The notes under the pieces: generated by a model | Databases searched by the model: none | Seen by the model: the letters and a program-made list of their open reading frames with translations, nothing else | What the model was told of the DNA's origin: nothing | From: Prauserella cavernicola | GTDB lineage: Bacteria; Actinomycetota; Actinomycetes; Mycobacteriales; Pseudonocardiaceae | Assembly: GCF_016595675.1 (NCBI RefSeq) | Contig: NZ_JAENJH010000002.1 | Span: 1,267,184-1,331,183, forward strand | DNA: 64,000 nt | Direction of reading: 5' to 3' | Shown here: piece after piece, positions 34,248 through 43,394 of the stretch | How positions within the stretch are numbered: position 1 is the stretch's first letter | Layout: every line of letters starts with the position of its first letter | Position numbers and translations under genes: made by a program

Positions 34248-35980
34248 CACACACCTTTCCTCTCGGCGAGGACGCCGTGTACCGCGCCCACGATCAGTGC
34301 GAGCGAGACGGCGCCCGCGTCCGGAGTTCCCACGCTCTTCTCGGCGAGCGGCCTGGCCCTGCCGATCTTCGGCACCAGGTCCGCGGTCGCCGTCGCGGCG
34401 ACGTCGGCGGTCTCGGCCGCCCGGCCCCACGCCTCGGCGAGGCCCCTCGACTCGCCGATCCCGGTCGCGAGTGCCTCGGCGAACGGCGCCAGCACGTCGA
34501 CCATTGTCTTGTCGCCAGGCTGGGCGCCGCCCACGCGCAGCACGCTCTCCAGCCCGGCCGCGACACCCTCGCTCACGGTCGCGCCGGTGGGTTCGTCGTT
34601 GTCCCCCAACGTGTTCGCGACGGCCCGCAGCAGCAGCCCCCACAGCGCACCGGACGTGCCGCCCGCGCGGTCGGCCCACGCGTCACCGGCCAGCGCCAGC
34701 AGTGTGCCCGCGCCCGCGCCGAGCCGCTGCGCCTCGCGCGCCGCGTCCACCGCGGCCACCGCGCCGCGCTGCATGCCGATGCCGTGGTCGCCATCGCCCG
34801 CGACGGCGTCGATGCGGCCCAGCTCCTCGGCGTTGCCGTCCACCACCTTGCGCGTGGCCTCCAGCGCGGCGAGCACGGTCGCGGCGGCGGCGCGCGACTG
34901 CTCGCTCGCCTCCGGCACGCTCTGCTCGACCGTGTCGTCCGCCAGGTCCTCGGCTGCGGGCGGAGCGGGGGTGAGTGAGCCCTTGCGGAACGCGGGCGCG
35001 TCGGCGGGCGCGCTCCAGTACCGCTCCAGTTCCTCGTCCAGCCAGAACAGCGTGAGCGAGGCCCCGGCCAGGTCGAAGCTGGTGACGAACTCGCCGACCT
35101 CGGGGTCCACCACCTCGACGCCCGCTTCGGCGAGCAGCTGGGCCACCCGCCGGTAGACGACGAACAGCTCCTCGTGCTTGACCGTGCCGAGTCCGTTGAG
35201 GATCACGCCCGCACGCTGCCCGCGCGCCTCGGTGATGCCGGGCGGCAGCTCGGCGAGCAGCGTCCGCACGAACAGCTCCGCGAGCCCGTCGGCGCTGGGC
35301 ACGTCGGCCTCGTCGATGCCGGGCTCGCCGTGGATGCCCATGCCCACGGCCATCTTGCCCTCGGGCACCGTGAACAGCGGCGCCTCGGCGCCGGGCAGCG
35401 TGCAGCCGGAGAAGGCGACGCCCAGCGAGCGGGTGCGGTCGTTGGCGTGCTCCGCGACCCGGTGCACCTCGTCGAGGCTCAGTCCGGCCTCGGCGGCAGC
35501 GGCGGCGACCTTGAACACCGTGAGGTCGCCCGCGACACCGCGGCGCTTGGTGATCTCGTCGACCTCGGCGCTCGACACGTCGTCGGTCACGGCGAAGGTC
35601 CTGGTGGGGATGCCCTGCTGGTTCAGGATCTCCGCGGCGTGTCCGAAGTGGAGGACATCGCCCGCGTAGTTGCCGAACAGCAGCAGCACACCGCCGCCGC
35701 TCTCGGCCGCCTTGGCCACCGAGCACGCCTGCTGGGCCGAGGGCGAGGCGAAGATGTTGCCCGACACCGCGCCGTGGGCGAGTCCCTGCCCGACCAGTCC
35801 GGTGAACGCGGGGTAGTGGCCCGAGCCGCCGCCGACGAGCACGGCGACCTGGCCCGGCGTCTTCGCGGTGTTGCGCACCACGCCGCCCGGCACGCGGCGG
35901 ACCCACCGCTGGTGGGCGGCGACGAAGCCCTCGAGCACCTCGTCGGCGAACTCGGCCGGGTCGTTGAACAGTCGGGTCAT
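34247..35980 (-). CDS. lerK: DhaK-DhaL type ketose kinase (LerK-like L-erythrulose 1-kinase candidate)
   Basis: A 577-residue ATP-dependent kinase with both dihydroxyacetone-kinase domains. DhaK spans residues 1-330: [29 protein letters not shown] and [10 protein letters not shown], whose His forms the hemiaminal with the ketose. DhaL spans about 370-577: [19 protein letters not shown] and [15 protein letters not shown], with the metal Asp residues. It overlaps the MFS stop and the DerI start, so it is tightly coupled to tetrose-phosphate isomerases. This makes L-erythrulose (or another ketotetrose) a better guess than dihydroxyacetone. Confidence 0.8.
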   Translation of the reverse strand: MTRLFNDPAEFADEVLEGFVAAHQRWVRRVPGGVVRNTAKTPGQVAVLVGGGSGHYPAFTGLVGQGLAHGAVSGNIFASPSAQQACSVAKAAESGGGVLLLFGNYAGDVLHFGHAAEILNQQGIPTRTFAVTDDVSSAEVDEITKRRGVAGDLTVFKVAAAAAEAGLSLDEVHRVAEHANDRTRSLGVAFSGCTLPGAEAPLFTVPEGKMAVGMGIHGEPGIDEADVPSADGLAELFVRTLLAELPPGITEARGQRAGVILNGLGTVKHEELFVVYRRVAQLLAEAGVEVVDPEVGEFVTSFDLAGASLTLFWLDEELERYWSAPADAPAFRKGSLTPAPPAAEDLADDTVEQSVPEASEQSRAAAATVLAALEATRKVVDGNAEELGRIDAVAGDGDHGIGMQRGAVAAVDAAREAQRLGAGAGTLLALAGDAWADRAGGTSGALWGLLLRAVANTLGDNDEPTGATVSEGVAAGLESVLRVGGAQPGDKTMVDVLAPFAEALATGIGESRGLAEAWGRAAETADVAATATADLVPKIGRARPLAEKSVGTPDAGAVSLALIVGAVHGVLAERKGV

Positions 35981-37326
35981 GCCGAGGTCTCCGCTTTCTC
36001 GTCGAGGTCACCGGTCTGCACGCGGCCCCGCTTGGCGAGCGCGACCATGAGCACGGCCGAGAGCACCATCAGCCCGCCGACGACGAACATCGGCACGGCG
36101 TAGGAACCCGTGGCGTCGTTGAGGAATCCGGTCACGTAGCCGGCGGCGAAACCGGCCATGTTGCCGAAGGTGTTGATCAGCGCGATGCCCACGGCCGCGG
36201 CCGCGCCGGTCAGGAACTGCGCGGGCACGGTCCAGAAGTTGGGCAGCGCCGCGAAGATCGCGCACGCCGTGATCGTGATGACCACGATCGTCGCCGCGGG
36301 CGAGCCCATGTACAACGCGACCGGCACGCTCACACCGCCGACCACGGCGGGCAGGGCGATGTGCCAGGTCCGCAGGCCGCGCCTGGTCGCGTCGCGCGAC
36401 CACAGGTAGAGCACGATCGCCGCGGGCACGTACGGGATGGCCGTGATGAGGCCTTCCTCGAGCGTCGTGAACGTGGTGCCGAAGCTCTCCTCGAAGCTGC
36501 TGATGATGGCGGGCAGGAAGAACGCCAGCGCGTAGAGGCCGTAGATGAAGCCGAAGTAGATGAGCGCGAGGACCCACACCCGGCCGCTGCGCAGCGCCGC
36601 CGCCATACCGCCCTTGTGGGAGCCGCCGCCGGTCTTGGTCTTGGCCTCACCCTCCAGTTCGGCGGTGAGCCACGTCTTCTCCTCCTCGGTCAGCCACTTC
36701 GCGTCGGCGGGGCGGTCGCTGAGGTAGAACCAGGTCGCGATGCCGACGAGGATCGCGGGCACCGAGACGCACAGGAACATGAAGCGCCAGCCCTCGAGGC
36801 CGAACACGCCGTGCTGCTCGATGAGCAGGCCGGCCAGCGGGGCGCCGATCACCGTGGTGAGCGGCTGCGCCAGGTAGAACAGCGCGAGGATCTTGCTGCG
36901 GTGCCGCGCGGGCACCCACAGGGACAGGAACAGGATCGCGCCGGGGAAGAACCCGGCCTCGGCGATGCCGAGCAGCAACCGCAGCACGTAGAGCCCGCCG
37001 ACGCTGTCCACCCACGTGAACAGCAGCGAGACGATGCCCCACGACACCATGATCCTGGCCAGCCACTTGCGGGCGCCGAACCGGTGCAGCGCGATGTTGC
37101 TGGGGACCTCGAGCAGGATGTAGCCGATGAAGAACACACCGGAGGCGAAGCCGAACTGCGCGGCGGTGAGGCCGAGGTCGTCGTTCATCCCGTTCGGCCC
37201 CGCGAAGGAGATCGCGGTCCGGTCGAGGTAGTTGATGAAGAACATGAGTGCCACGAAGGGCACGAGCCGCACGGCGACCTTGCGGATCGCCGACCGCTCA
37301 ACGGGGGACTGCTGGGTGGCGTCCAC
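35977..37326 (-). CDS. MFS transporter, ACS (anion:cation symporter) family
   Basis: A 449-residue protein with 12 predicted transmembrane helices. The N-terminal signature MFFINYLDRTAISFAGP and VFFIGYILLEVPSNIALHRF, with GARKWLARIMVSWG in loop 2-3, are typical of the ACS family, whose members import sugar acids such as hexuronates, galactonate and glucarate. An acid-sugar carrier in this operon supports an anionic substrate such as apionate over a neutral polyol. Its stop overlaps the kinase start by four bases. Confidence 0.9.
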   Translation of the reverse strand: MDATQQSPVERSAIRKVAVRLVPFVALMFFINYLDRTAISFAGPNGMNDDLGLTAAQFGFASGVFFIGYILLEVPSNIALHRFGARKWLARIMVSWGIVSLLFTWVDSVGGLYVLRLLLGIAEAGFFPGAILFLSLWVPARHRSKILALFYLAQPLTTVIGAPLAGLLIEQHGVFGLEGWRFMFLCVSVPAILVGIATWFYLSDRPADAKWLTEEEKTWLTAELEGEAKTKTGGGSHKGGMAAALRSGRVWVLALIYFGFIYGLYALAFFLPAIISSFEESFGTTFTTLEEGLITAIPYVPAAIVLYLWSRDATRRGLRTWHIALPAVVGGVSVPVALYMGSPAATIVVITITACAIFAALPNFWTVPAQFLTGAAAAVGIALINTFGNMAGFAAGYVTGFLNDATGSYAVPMFVVGGLMVLSAVLMVALAKRGRVQTGDLDEKAETSA

Positions 37327-37412
37327 GTCGACTCCTGACAGGCTGAAAGATTGCGGCGATGCTAAGCACGCGTAACCAGAACGGCCCAGTGTCGGTGAAC
37401 GGAGTTGCGAAA

Positions 37413-37425
37413 ATCAGTCGCTGAT
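37413..37425. promoter_or_regulatory. Possible SorC operator (short inverted repeat)
   Basis: ATCAG-TCG-CTGAT lies in the 143-bp gap between the SorC gene and the MFS gene, about 90 bp before the transporter start. This is the only long gap inside the catabolic operon, so an internal promoter here is plausible. The repeat is short and could be chance. Confidence 0.3.
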
Positions 37426-37469
37426 CATTGGCGGTTTCGATCCAGAAGTGCGACAGCGTGAGAATCTGT

Positions 37470-38417
37470 TCAGCCGACGAGGGGTTCGGCGGCTGTCGTG
37501 TCGACGATCAGCTCGGTGACGGCGCCCGCCAGCAGCGCGGCGCGCACCACCGGGGCCTTGGCCTCGCCGAGCGCGACGCACAGGCGGCGCGGGATGCGGC
37601 GCAGCGCCTCGATGGGCAGCCCGCTGGAACGCTGGTTCATCGCCAGTTCGGCGCTCGAGCCGGTGGAGTGCAGGAACACGGTGCCGAGATCGCCCACCAC
37701 ACCCTGCTCGGTGAGCGAGCGCAGGTCGGCGCGGTCGAGGTAGCCGGCGCGGTAGAGGTGACCGGGGATGCCGCCGCCGAGCGCGCCGACGGAGAACAGC
37801 GCGATGTCGGCCCGCTGCTGCAGCCGCAGGATGCGCTGCACGCTGTGCTCGGCCCACAGCGCCGAGCGCGTGGCCGCGGAGTCGAAGAACGCGGGCACGG
37901 GGAAGTGGTGCACGCGTGCGCCGAGCACCGCGCCGAAGCGGTCGAACACCCCGGACGCGTACTCGGCGCCGGAGGAGAACGTGTTGCCGGAGCCGCTCAT
38001 CTGCACCACCTGGAGCCCGGGGACGACTCCGGGCGTGAGGTTGCGGGCCAGCGTGGCGATGGTGATGCCCCACGTGATCGCGATCGTGGTGTCGGGTGCG
38101 AGCGTGAGCCGCAGCTTCGCGGCGGCCTGCGTGGCCACGTGCAGCAGACGTTCGCCCTCGGTCGCGCGCTCGGGCGGAGCGACGACGGTGGCCTGCACGC
38201 CGTAGCGCTCGCCGATCAGCCGCTCCAGCGTGCTCGCGGCCCGGCCCCTGCGGTGCACGGTGATCTCCACGAGTCCGGCCGTGCGGGCTTCGCCGACCAG
38301 GCGCGACACGGTCGCGCGCGAGCACCCGAGCTCCTGGGCGATGGCCTCCATCGTGAGGTGCCGGTCGTAGTAGAGCTCCGCGGCCCGCAACACCGTGGCC
38401 CTGCGCGAGGTGTTCAT
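37470..38417 (-). CDS. SorC/DeoR-type sugar-binding transcriptional regulator
   Basis: A 315-residue regulator starting at ATG 38417, overlapping the upstream kinase stop (ATGA). The N-terminal helix-turn-helix covers residues 5-50 (RRATVLRAAELYYDRHLTME, IAQELGCSRATVSRLVGEAR). The C-terminal sugar-phosphate-binding domain starts near residue 60 and includes AITWGITIATLARNLTP, VVQMSGSGNTF and ADIALFSVGALGGG. SorC proteins sense phosphorylated sugars and control the adjacent catabolic operon; EryD of erythritol catabolism belongs here. The likely inducer is a tetrulose phosphate, by inference. Confidence 0.88.
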   Translation of the reverse strand: MNTSRRATVLRAAELYYDRHLTMEAIAQELGCSRATVSRLVGEARTAGLVEITVHRRGRAASTLERLIGERYGVQATVVAPPERATEGERLLHVATQAAAKLRLTLAPDTTIAITWGITIATLARNLTPGVVPGLQVVQMSGSGNTFSSGAEYASGVFDRFGAVLGARVHHFPVPAFFDSAATRSALWAEHSVQRILRLQQRADIALFSVGALGGGIPGHLYRAGYLDRADLRSLTEQGVVGDLGTVFLHSTGSSAELAMNQRSSGLPIEALRRIPRRLCVALGEAKAPVVRAALLAGAVTELIVDTTAAEPLVG

Positions 38418-40111
38418 GCCACGTGCTCCGCGATCGCCGTCACCACCACCGCGAACGACACGGCGCCGGGGTCGCGGTGGCCGAGGCTGCGGGTGGCGAG
38501 CGGGCGGGCCCTGCCGAGCCGCGGGCTCAGCGACGCCGTCGACTCGGCCGCCCTCGCGGCGACGGCGGAGGCGTTGACCCACGCCGGTCCGAGCGGCAGC
38601 TCCGCGGCGAGGTCGGCCTCGAGGCTCTCGGTGAACGGCAGGAACGCGTCCACCACGGTCTTGTCGCCGACGCGGGCGTTGCCGTACGCGGTCACGGCGT
38701 CGAGCGCGGACCGGCACGCGACCTGCACGGCCTGCGATGGGAGGTCGGTGTCGGACAGCACCCGCGCGGCCGCTCGCAGGCCCGCGCCCCACAACGCGCC
38801 CGAGGAGCCACCCGCCCTGTCGCTCCACGCGTCGGCGGCGAGTAGGAGCGTGGTGGTCGTGCCGGCTCCGGCCTCGACGGCCCGGCCCGCGGCCGAGGCT
38901 GCCGCCCTCGCCCCACGCGCCATCACGCGCCCGTGGTCGCCGTTGCCCGCGACCGAGTCCAGGTCGCCGAGCTCGGGCTCGGCCTCGGCGAGCGCCGTCG
39001 CCGCCGTCTCGAAAGCCGCGTGCACGACCTTGGCTACCTGCCGCGACACCTCGCTCGACTCCGGGATGGCGCGTTCGGCGACCACGGGAACCGGCCTCGG
39101 CGTGAGTGGAGCCGCGGTGGCGGGACCCTTGCGGAACGCCGGGCTGTGCGCGGGCGCTCCCCACAGTGCCTCCAGCTCGTCGTCGAGCCACGCGACCGTG
39201 AGCGAGAGCCCTTCCATGTCGAGGCTCGTGATCAGCTCCCCGACCTCGGGCTCGACCACCTCGACACCCTCGGCCTCGAGCCGCGGCACGACCTCGTTCC
39301 ACAGCACGAACAGCTCCTCGTACTTCGTGGAGCCCATGCCGTTGAGCAGCACGGTGGCCCTGCGCATGCCCTCCGGCCGTTCGGCGAGCAGCCGCCGCAC
39401 GAGCAGTTCGGCCAGCTCTCGCGCTCCGAGCAGCGGCTCCTCCGAGACGCCGGGTTCGCCGTGGATGCCGAGGCCGACGCCCATCCTGCCGTCGCGCACG
39501 GTGAACAGGGGGCCGCGCGCGCCGGGCGGGGTCGGCCCCTCGAACGCGATTCCGAGCGACACCGTGGCCGCGTTGGTGCGCTCGGCGACCCGCACCACGC
39601 CCTCCAGGTCGTAGCCCGCCTCCGCCGCGGCGCCCGCGATCTTGACGACCACGAGGTCGCCCGCGGTGCCGCGGCGCAGGGACCGTTCGTCGCGCGGCGC
39701 GCTCGCGAGATCGTCGCTGACCACCACCGAGCGCACCGGGATGCCCGCGTCGATGAGCTGCGCGCGAGCGGCCTCGAAGTTCAGCACGTCGCCCGCGTAG
39801 TTGCCGTAGCTGAGCACCACGCCGCCGCCGGCTTCGGCCGCGCTCGCCACAGCCACCACCTGCTGCGTCGACGGCGAGGAGAACACGTCGCCGACCACAG
39901 CGGCGTCGGCCAGTCCGGGCCCCACCCAGCCCGCGAACGCCGGGTAGTGCCCGCTGCCTCCGCCGACCACGATCGCGACCTTGCCCCGCCCCGCCTGCGA
40001 GGCCCTGACCACGCCGCCGGGCACGCGCTGCACGAGACCGGGAAACGCGCGTGCGAAGCCCGACAGCGTGTCGCGCGCGAAGTCGGCCGGGTCGTTGAAG
40101 ATCTTGGTCAT
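38414..40111 (-). CDS. Second DhaK-DhaL type ketose kinase
   Basis: A 565-residue paralogue of the 34247-35980 kinase, starting at ATG 40111 after GGAAGGAC. Dha[35 protein letters not shown] and GLGIHGEPG with the substrate His. DhaL: SVAGNGDHGRVMARGARAA, where the usual GDGDHG is GNGDHG, so the first Asp of the metal-binding loop is Asn, and DRAGGSSGALWGAGL. It may phosphorylate a different ketose (D-erythrulose, for example) or the Asp to Asn change may weaken it. It is the first clear gene of the operon. Confidence 0.85.
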   Translation of the reverse strand: MTKIFNDPADFARDTLSGFARAFPGLVQRVPGGVVRASQAGRGKVAIVVGGGSGHYPAFAGWVGPGLADAAVVGDVFSSPSTQQVVAVASAAEAGGGVVLSYGNYAGDVLNFEAARAQLIDAGIPVRSVVVSDDLASAPRDERSLRRGTAGDLVVVKIAGAAAEAGYDLEGVVRVAERTNAATVSLGIAFEGPTPPGARGPLFTVRDGRMGVGLGIHGEPGVSEEPLLGARELAELLVRRLLAERPEGMRRATVLLNGMGSTKYEELFVLWNEVVPRLEAEGVEVVEPEVGELITSLDMEGLSLTVAWLDDELEALWGAPAHSPAFRKGPATAAPLTPRPVPVVAERAIPESSEVSRQVAKVVHAAFETAATALAEAEPELGDLDSVAGNGDHGRVMARGARAAASAAGRAVEAGAGTTTTLLLAADAWSDRAGGSSGALWGAGLRAAARVLSDTDLPSQAVQVACRSALDAVTAYGNARVGDKTVVDAFLPFTESLEADLAAELPLGPAWVNASAVAARAAESTASLSPRLGRARPLATRSLGHRDPGAVSFAVVVTAIAEHVA

Positions 40112-40135
40112 GAAGTCCTTCCGGGCACGCGAAAC

Positions 40136-40528
40136 CTAGAGCGGCGGGGTGAGGTCGAGGCGCCAGCGATCGCCGGACCGGCTGAGCGAGACCTCGTAGG
40201 CGAACGCGCTGCCGTCCGCGCGGGCACCCTCGACGACGGCGACGCGGGACTCGCCGCCGTCCGGTCGCAGTGAGACGGTGAGCCCGGTGGTGCCGCGCAG
40301 TTTGTCGACGTAGGCACCGGCGAACTCGTCGACCTCGCTGCCCGTCTGGCCCAGCAGCAGGCCCAGCTCGTCGGCGTCGTGCGTGGACAGGGCCTGCTCG
40401 AGCCGGTCACGCAGCTGTTCGGGCGAGCTCGCCCCCGTCTCGGGCTCGCGCGAGATCAGCACGGTGACCACCACGAGCCACACCACGGCGATCGCGACGA
40501 CGCCCGCGACGACCCAGTTCCTGCGCAT
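40136..40528 (-). CDS. Small membrane-anchored hypothetical protein
   Basis: A 130-residue protein starting at ATG 40528 (MRRNWVVAGVVAIAVVWLVV), with one N-terminal transmembrane segment and an extracytoplasmic alpha+beta domain of about 95 residues (PEQLRDRLEQALSTHDADEL, YEVSLSRSGDRWRLDLTPPL). The domain looks like the small NTF2/DUF4878-like fold found in many actinobacterial membrane proteins. It lies 24 bp upstream of the kinase gene but shows no link to sugar metabolism. Function unknown. Confidence 0.7.
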   Translation of the reverse strand: MRRNWVVAGVVAIAVVWLVVVTVLISREPETGASSPEQLRDRLEQALSTHDADELGLLLGQTGSEVDEFAGAYVDKLRGTTGLTVSLRPDGGESRVAVVEGARADGSAFAYEVSLSRSGDRWRLDLTPPL

Positions 40529-40607
40529 GGGCGAACGGTATCTCACCAAAGCGCCTGGTCACATTCGTGTGGCCGGGCGTAGCTCTGGTTACTCCACAGT
40601 GGACCCG

Positions 40608-40928
40608 TCAGGGCAGGATCCGGGCCAGGGTGTCGAGGCCGGCGAGCTCGACGACGCGTCGGCTGGTCGAGCCCTCGGGCGCCAGGATCTGGCAGTCGGC
40701 CTGCAACAGCCGCAGCCGCTCGGCGAGCGAGAACAGGATCCGCAGCCCCGCGCTGTCGAGATAGGTGACGCCCGCGAGGTTCAGCCGGACGGTCACCAGG
40801 TGGTTGCCGATGGCGGCGAAGATGTCGTCGCGGACCACGTCGGCGTTGGACAGGTCGATCTCGCCGGTGATGGCGATCTCGATCGTCTCGGGATCGCGCG
40901 TGAGCACCTCGATGTTCGCCACTGTCAT
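40608..40928 (-). CDS. STAS-domain anti-sigma factor antagonist
   Basis: A 106-residue SpoIIAA/RsbV-type protein starting at ATG 40928, which overlaps the stop of the phosphatase-kinase gene by four bases. The phosphorylatable Ser59 lies in GVTYLDSAGLRILFSLAERL, the family hallmark. In partner switching the unphosphorylated antagonist captures the anti-sigma kinase and frees a sigma factor. Its coupling to the upstream gene gives the phosphatase its direct substrate. Confidence 0.92.
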   Translation of the reverse strand: MTVANIEVLTRDPETIEIAITGEIDLSNADVVRDDIFAAIGNHLVTVRLNLAGVTYLDSAGLRILFSLAERLRLLQADCQILAPEGSTSRRVVELAGLDTLARILP

Positions 40929-42532
40929 GCCGGTTCGCCGCTCAGGGTCTTGCGGATGCGCACCAGGGTGCCGCCCGCCGTGTGCTCGAACGTGACGTTG
41001 TCGCTGAGCTGACGCATCAGTGCCGTTCCCCTTCCGCGGTGGGCGCCGCGGGCCTGCCGCCAGCGTCCGGTGTCCGCGACCGTCACGACCACCTCGGGTT
41101 CCTCCGCCTCGAAGCGGAGATTGATCTTGCCACCGAGCGGACCGTAGGCGTGCTCGATCACGTTGGAACACGCCTCGCCGACGGCGACGAGCAGGTCCGC
41201 GGTCTCCTCCGCCGTGGCGCCCGTCGTCGGCAGCCAGCGGCGCAGCGCCGCGCGCACGTCCGCGAGCACCTCGGGGACGGCGTCCAGCTCCAGCTCCAGC
41301 GTTCGCAACTCGTCGGTGAGCCGCTTGCGGATGGCGAGCACCGCGATGTCGTCGTCGGTGGGGTCGCTGCCGACCATGCGCGACATGACCGTCGAGCACA
41401 GCCGCTCCGTGGAGTCCGTGGTCACCGTGTCGCACAGCAACCGGAGACCTTCGTCGAGACCGCGGTCGCGCCGCTCCACGAGACCGTCCGTGTAGAACAG
41501 CACCGTCGCGCCTTCGGGCAGGTCGATCGTGGCGCTGCGGCGTTGCAGGGGTGCCGAGCCGACGCCGATCGGCGGGTCGATGGGCACGTCCAGCAGCTCC
41601 GCCTTGCGGTCCGGCAGCGCCAGCACCGGGGAGAGGTGGCCCGCGAGCGAGATGTGCATCCGCTCCAGCGACGGTTCCAGCACCGCGTAGGCGATGGTGG
41701 TCATCGTCTGCGGTTCGAAGTGCCGGATGTGCGCGTCGAGCTTGGACAGCACCGCGGTGGGCTCGCCGGAGTCGAGCGCGTAGGAGCGGGTCGCGGTCCG
41801 GACGCGGCTCATGATCGTGGCCGCGGCGAGGCCCCTGCCCACGACGTCGCCGACGGTGACGCACAGCCAGCCCGACGGCAGGGTGAACACGTCGTACCAG
41901 TCGCCGCTGGCTCCGCCGGCCTCGCCGGGCACGTAGCGCGAGGAGAGTTCGAGTCCGGCGATCTGCGGGAGCTTGGCAGGCAGCAGCGTCCGCTGCAGCG
42001 CCGCCGCGGCGGCACGCTCGGTGCGGGTGAGGCGCGTGTGCGTGGCCAGCGCCACCCGGTCGCCGACGACCTGGAGGAACTCCACGTCCCGTTCCGAGAA
42101 CGGCGTCGGGTCGAACGTGCCGACGTGCAGCACACCGACCATGTCACCGCCCGCCACGAGCGGAACGCCCGCGAGTGAGCGGACGCCCTTCTCCCAGAGC
42201 AGCGGATTGACGACGGTGGTGGAGTCGACCTGCTGGATGACCATGGGCGTGCGCGAGGCCGCGATGCGCCCGGCGAATCCTTCGCCGACCGGGACCCGGA
42301 CGCCCTGGCGCACCTCCTCCTCCATCCCGGACGAGGCCGACGCGACCAGATGGTGCCCGCCGCTGTCGACCAGCAGCACGGTGGCGGTGTCGGCGCCCAG
42401 CAGCTCCTTGACCCTGGCCAGCAGTTCCGCGAGGAGCTGTTCGAGCTCGAGCTCCGCGAGCGCGTTGTCAGTGACCGCCTCGATGCGACGGAGCCGGTCT
42501 GCTATGTCAGCTGGCTCGACCGAACTCGGCAT
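40925..42532 (-). CDS. GAF-SpoIIE phosphatase-HATPase regulatory protein
   Basis: A 535-residue signalling protein. I start it at ATG 42532 (MPSSVEPADIADRLRRIEAV); an upstream start would add 91 residues of low-quality sequence antisense to the neighbouring gene. Residues 20-170 form a GAF sensor (LLGADTATVLLVDSGGHHLV). Residues 190-390 are a PP2C/SpoIIE phosphatase (SGDWYDVF, VGDVVGRGLAAATIMSR, LFYTDGLVERRDRGLDEG). Residues 405-535 are an RsbW/SpoIIAB-like HATPase (LLVAVGEACSNVIEHAYGP, ADTGRWRQARGAHRGRGTAL). Kinase and phosphatase for the STAS protein are thus on one chain. The signal sensed by GAF is unknown. Confidence 0.9.
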   Translation of the reverse strand: MPSSVEPADIADRLRRIEAVTDNALAELELEQLLAELLARVKELLGADTATVLLVDSGGHHLVASASSGMEEEVRQGVRVPVGEGFAGRIAASRTPMVIQQVDSTTVVNPLLWEKGVRSLAGVPLVAGGDMVGVLHVGTFDPTPFSERDVEFLQVVGDRVALATHTRLTRTERAAAAALQRTLLPAKLPQIAGLELSSRYVPGEAGGASGDWYDVFTLPSGWLCVTVGDVVGRGLAAATIMSRVRTATRSYALDSGEPTAVLSKLDAHIRHFEPQTMTTIAYAVLEPSLERMHISLAGHLSPVLALPDRKAELLDVPIDPPIGVGSAPLQRRSATIDLPEGATVLFYTDGLVERRDRGLDEGLRLLCDTVTTDSTERLCSTVMSRMVGSDPTDDDIAVLAIRKRLTDELRTLELELDAVPEVLADVRAALRRWLPTTGATAEETADLLVAVGEACSNVIEHAYGPLGGKINLRFEAEEPEVVVTVADTGRWRQARGAHRGRGTALMRQLSDNVTFEHTAGGTLVRIRKTLSGEPA

Positions 42533-42640
42533 TCTCGCAGCATAACCGTGCACTGTGGGAGCAGCAGCACGCGACCGGCTGTCCAGCAGATTCACCTGAC
42601 GGGGTTGGCAGGACCGGCGCTGGATAGCAAGATCGCGATC

Positions 42641-43357
42641 GTGGTTGCCACCCAGATCGAGACCATCACGGCGCACGACGGCGGAACCTTCGACGCGTTC
42701 TGTGCCCTGCCGGAGTCGGGCCGGGGCCCGGGAATCGTCCTGTTCCAGGAGGTCTTCGGCGTCAACGACAACATGCGCGCGCTGGCGAGCAGGCTGGCGG
42801 AGCACGGCTATGTCGCGCTCGTGCCCGACATGTTCTGGCGATTGGAACGCGGTTTTCAGAGCAAGGACGAATCAGGGATCGCCGAGGGCATGGAGCTCGC
42901 GCAGCGGCTCGACCTCGACGTCGCCGTGCACGACATGAGCGCCACGCTCGCGCACCTGCGCGCACTGCCCGCGTGCACGGGCAGGACCGGCGGCGTCGGG
43001 TTCTGCCTCGGCGGCACGCTGGCCTACCTGTTCGCGACGTCGGTGCGTCCCGACGGTGAGGGTCCGGACGCCGTGGTGTCCTACTACGGCTCGGGCGTGC
43101 ACGGGATGCTCGACAAGGTCGGCGACATCGCCTGCCCGGTGATGTTCCACTACGGCGACGACGATCCCTACATCTCCGGCGAGGCGATCGGCGCCGTCGA
43201 GGCCGCGGTGTCGGGCAGGCCGGAGATCACCGTGTACCACTACGCGGCGGGACACGCGTTCTCGAACTTCGACGCGCCCTCGTTCCACGACCCCGACGCC
43301 GCCGACCTCGCCTGGGGTCGCACGCTCGCGTTCTTCGACGACACGCTGAACGGCTGA
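42641..43357 (+). CDS. Dienelactone hydrolase family protein
   Basis: A 238-residue alpha/beta hydrolase. The start is uncertain; I use GTG 42641 (VVATQIETITAHDGG) since the fold begins there. The catalytic triad is complete: Cys122 in GGVGFCLGG, Asp in HYGDDDPYIS and His in YAAGHAFSNFD. Dienelactone hydrolases open the lactone ring of dienelactone in chloroaromatic breakdown, but many family members have unknown substrates. It stands alone, divergent from the phosphatase gene and convergent with a small secreted protein. Confidence 0.88.
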   Translation: MVATQIETITAHDGGTFDAFCALPESGRGPGIVLFQEVFGVNDNMRALASRLAEHGYVALVPDMFWRLERGFQSKDESGIAEGMELAQRLDLDVAVHDMSATLAHLRALPACTGRTGGVGFCLGGTLAYLFATSVRPDGEGPDAVVSYYGSGVHGMLDKVGDIACPVMFHYGDDDPYISGEAIGAVEAAVSGRPEITVYHYAAGHAFSNFDAPSFHDPDAADLAWGRTLAFFDDTLNG

Positions 43358-43394
43358 CCGGGCTTTCGGGTCCGGTGTGGACTGTCGACCGTGC

